A DNA stretch of 6,741 nucleotides from the NCBI GenBank assembly GCA_934434905.1, contig CAKSAI010000175.1, positions 1 to 6,741 on the forward strand. Direction: 5' to 3'. Source of the DNA: an uncultured Lachnospiraceae bacterium (GTDB lineage: Bacteria; Bacillota; Clostridia; Lachnospirales; Lachnospiraceae). Shown piece after piece: positions 4,526 to 6,741 of this stretch. The stretch's first letter is position 1, and each line of letters begins with the position of its first letter. Under the pieces are notes generated by a model that saw nothing but the letters and a program-made list of their open reading frames with translations, was not told the origin of the DNA and ran no database searches. The translations under genes and the position numbers were made by a program.

Positions 4526-5656
4526 ATGAAGAAGAAAGTATTCAGTATTATGCTGTGTGTCGCAATGACAGCAGCGCTGCTCACCGGATGTGGAAACAAA
4601 GGTACAAAAGGAACGGTGACAGGGGGAGATGCAGCCGGAGATCTGCCGGATAAGGGCGGAAAAACAACAGAAGTGGGAACGGTTGGCGTGGCAATGCCAA
4701 CACAGTCTTCCGAGCGTTGGACCAATGACGGTGCCAACATGAAGAAACAACTGGAAGCTCTGGGATACAAGGTGGATCTCCAGTATGCGGAGGATGACGT
4801 ACAGATGCAGGTTTCCCAGATCGAGAACATGATCGCCAGCGGCGTGAAGTGTCTGGTGATCGCAGCCATCGATGCCGGGGCTCTGACTACGGTGGAAGCA
4901 TCCGCCAAGGCAGCAGGAATTCCGATCATTGCCTATGATCGTCTGCTGATGAACACAGACGCAGTTTCCTACTATGCAACCTTTGACAACAAGGGAGTAG
5001 GAACCGCCATCGGTGAGTACATAGTGAAGGCCAAGGATCTTGAGAACACCAAGGAAACATACACCATCGAGTTCTTTATGGGCTCACCGGATGACAATAA
5101 CGCAGTATTTCTGTATAACGGTCTGATGGAAGTATTAAAGCCTTATCTGGACAACGGCACGCTGGTATGTAAGTCCGGCCGGACATCCTTCGAGGATACC
5201 TGTATCCTGCGTTGGTCCCAGGAGACAGCACAGCAGAACTGTGAGAATTATCTGACAGGCTTCTATGCAGACGAGGATCTTGACATCTGTGCCACCGCCT
5301 TCGACGGCTTCGCATACGGCTGTAAGGCTGCGCTGGAAGGTGCAGGCTATACGGCTAAGAACTGGCCCATCGTCACCGGACAGGACGCAGAGCTTATGGC
5401 GACTAAGAACATCATCGCAGGGACACAGACGATGTCCATATATAAGGACACCCGTCTTCTTGCAGAAAAGTGCGTGACCATGGTACAGGCAGTGTTAAAT
5501 GGCAGCAAGCCGGAGATCAACGACACCAAGCAGTATGACAATGGGAAGCTTGTTGTTCCGTCCTACCTCTGCACACCTGTGGCGGTGGATAAGACCAATT
5601 ATGAAGAGATCATTGTGGATGGCGGCTACTATACGGCGGATCAGCTGGCACAATAA
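4526..5656 (+). CDS. chvE: ChvE-type monosaccharide-binding lipoprotein
   Basis: This 376-residue extracytoplasmic solute-binding protein captures a monosaccharide for an ABC importer. A lipoprotein signal peptide (MKKKVFSIML, hydrophobic to about 19) ends in the lipobox LTGC, with the lipidated Cys at 22. A Gly/Thr/Lys linker follows to about 50. The mature domain has the ChvE hallmarks in order: AMPTQSSERW (56-65), DLQYAEDDVQMQ, SQIENMIASGVK, IAYDRL, VSYYATFDN, GSPDDNNA, LRW, GQDAE, KDTR.LA, NDTK.Y.NG, VPSYL, and VDGGYYTADQL at the C-terminus. These match Agrobacterium ChvE closely enough, from memory, to name the family. Known ChvE-type proteins bind several aldoses (galactose, glucose, arabinose, xylose), so exact substrate is open. 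The gguA-like gene starts 14 nt downstream. The exported part has eight further cysteines, which would suit an anaerobe. No regulator gene for the operon is in the window. Confidence 0.93.
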   Translation: MKKKVFSIMLCVAMTAALLTGCGNKGTKGTVTGGDAAGDLPDKGGKTTEVGTVGVAMPTQSSERWTNDGANMKKQLEALGYKVDLQYAEDDVQMQVSQIENMIASGVKCLVIAAIDAGALTTVEASAKAAGIPIIAYDRLLMNTDAVSYYATFDNKGVGTAIGEYIVKAKDLENTKETYTIEFFMGSPDDNNAVFLYNGLMEVLKPYLDNGTLVCKSGRTSFEDTCILRWSQETAQQNCENYLTGFYADEDLDICATAFDGFAYGCKAALEGAGYTAKNWPIVTGQDAELMATKNIIAGTQTMSIYKDTRLLAEKCVTMVQAVLNGSKPEINDTKQYDNGKLVVPSYLCTPVAVDKTNYEEIIVDGGYYTADQLAQ

Positions 5657-5670
5657 TAAGAGGGAACCAT

Positions 5671-6741
5671 ATGCCTGATTTCATTCTGGAAATGAATCAT
5701 ATTACCAAGGAATTCTCCGGTGTAAAAGCACTGGATGATGTGAATCTGAAGGTATGCCGCGGCGAGATCCATGCGCTGTGCGGGGAGAATGGTGCCGGAA
5801 AATCAACCCTGATGAACATCCTGTCAGGCGTATACCCTTATGGGACCTATATGGGCGATGTCGTTTACAACGGCACGCCCTGCCAGTTCCATAACCTGAA
5901 GAACAGCGAGGCTAAGGGCATTGTCATAATTCATCAGGAGCTGGCGTTGAGCCCGAACCTGTCTGTGGCGGAGAATGTATTCTTAGGCAACGAGCAGACC
6001 TCCTTAAAGGGCGTGATCGACTGGACCAGGACCAGGGAGCAGGCGCAGAAGATGCTGGAGCGGGTGGGACTTGCAGGTGAAGACGTAAATGCGTTGGTAG
6101 GGACACTGGGAGTCGGAAAACAGCAGCTCATAGAGATTGCCAAGGCTCTGGCTAAGGATGTAGAGCTTCTCATCTTAGATGAGCCTACGGCTGCGCTGAA
6201 TGACGAGGAGAGCAGACGGCTCTTAAACATCATGCGGGATCTGAAAAAACAGGGCATCACCTGCATCATGATCTCACACAAGCTCAATGAGATCGAATAT
6301 GTGTCGGATGTCGTCACCATTCTTCGGGATGGCAGAACCATCGAGACACTGCATGCGGACTCCCCGGAGTTTACGGAGAGCCGTGTGATCAAGGGAATGG
6401 TCGGCCGCGATCTTATCAACCGTTATCCGGTTCGGGAGAAGGAGTCTGTCGGCGATGTGATATTTGAGATCGATCATTGGAATGTCTCGCATCCTGACGA
6501 TGAAAAGCGCCGTATCTTAAAGGATATCCATATCAAGGTCCGGGCCGGAGAGGTCGTGGGGCTGGCCGGATTGATGGGCGCTGGAAGGACGGAGCTGGCC
6601 ATGAGTATTTTCGGCCGCAGCTACGGCCAGAAGATATCCGGGAATGTGAAGATAAAAGGCCGCGAGACGGCGCTTCCTGATGTGAAGGCTGCCATTAAGA
6701 ACCGATTGGCGTATGTATCCGAAGACCGCAAGACATATGGC
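5671..6741 (+). CDS. gguA: GguA-type sugar ABC transporter ATPase (3' end outside window)
   Basis: This is a cytoplasmic energy subunit with two fused nucleotide-binding domains, as in the MglA/RbsA/GguA family (usually about 500-510 residues). The frame is still open at the right edge after 357 residues. Domain 1 has Walker A GENGAGKST (38-46), Q-loop HQE (88-90), signature LGVGKQQ (146-152), Walker B LLILDEP (166-172) and H-loop His203. The signature lacks the usual LSGGQ; LGVGKQQ is, as I recall, normal for the GguA/MmsA branch. Domain 2 has the degenerate Walker A GLMGAGRTE (300-308), with Arg where Lys is usual, and SEDRK (350-354). In this family domain 2 commonly hydrolyses poorly. The start ATG 5671 follows AAGAGGG with a 6-nt gap, and the gene is 14 nt after chvE, so one operon is likely. 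A permease (GguB type) should follow outside the window. Confidence 0.94.
   Translation, partial: MPDFILEMNHITKEFSGVKALDDVNLKVCRGEIHALCGENGAGKSTLMNILSGVYPYGTYMGDVVYNGTPCQFHNLKNSEAKGIVIIHQELALSPNLSVAENVFLGNEQTSLKGVIDWTRTREQAQKMLERVGLAGEDVNALVGTLGVGKQQLIEIAKALAKDVELLILDEPTAALNDEESRRLLNIMRDLKKQGITCIMISHKLNEIEYVSDVVTILRDGRTIETLHADSPEFTESRVIKGMVGRDLINRYPVREKESVGDVIFEIDHWNVSHPDDEKRRILKDIHIKVRAGEVVGLAGLMGAGRTELAMSIFGRSYGQKISGNVKIKGRETALPDVKAAIKNRLAYVSEDRKTYG

Noticed and set aside
5671..6741. Defective ABC ATPase because of non-standard signature and second Walker A
   Set aside because: LGVGKQQ and GAGRTE are, to my knowledge, normal for the GguA/MglA type of double-domain ATPase.

Overview
The window looks like chromosomal DNA from an anaerobic, low-to-mid-GC Firmicute. 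A gut Clostridia/Lachnospiraceae-type genome fits best, judging by strong AGGAGG ribosome sites, protein sequences of that style, a FeoB of clostridial form and a ChvE/GguA-type sugar transporter. This placement is inferred from the sequence; no search was run. All genes read on the + strand.

Layout. (1) 1-1029 is the C-terminal half of the ferrous iron permease FeoB, cut by the left edge. (2) 1030-1225 is a gap holding a hairpin, one copy of a repeat (R1), an extended -10 promoter and two small dyads. (3) 1226-3660 is a two-gene unit joined by an ATGA overlap. It encodes a 101-residue membrane-anchored small protein with an acidic tail and a 710-residue P1B-like metal ATPase with an atypical membrane motif (FSC in place of CPC/SPC). 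An inverted copy of the repeat (R2) forms the very end of the ATPase gene. (4) 3700-4263 encodes a DUF3877-like cytosolic protein of unknown function, preceded by an extended -10 and a Fur-box-like sequence. (5) 4264-4525 is a gap with another repeat copy (R4), a clear intrinsic terminator and a promoter-like -10. (6) 4526-6741 starts a sugar ABC transporter operon: a ChvE-type lipoprotein, then a GguA-type double-domain ATPase cut by the right edge. The permease presumably follows outside the window.

How the genes fit together. The left part is a metal-homeostasis neighbourhood: ferrous iron import, then a probable metal exporter with a small membrane partner, then a protein of unknown role that may be under Fur-type control. 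The small-protein/ATPase pair has the same plan as the mycobacterial PacL1-CtpC efflux platform, and it is the best candidate for an under-described system here. The right part is an ordinary monosaccharide uptake operon, separated by the terminator at 4347-4377.

The most unusual non-coding signal is a family of roughly 30-40 bp repeats. Two copies face each other on either side of the small-protein/ATPase unit, and a third lies before the terminator.
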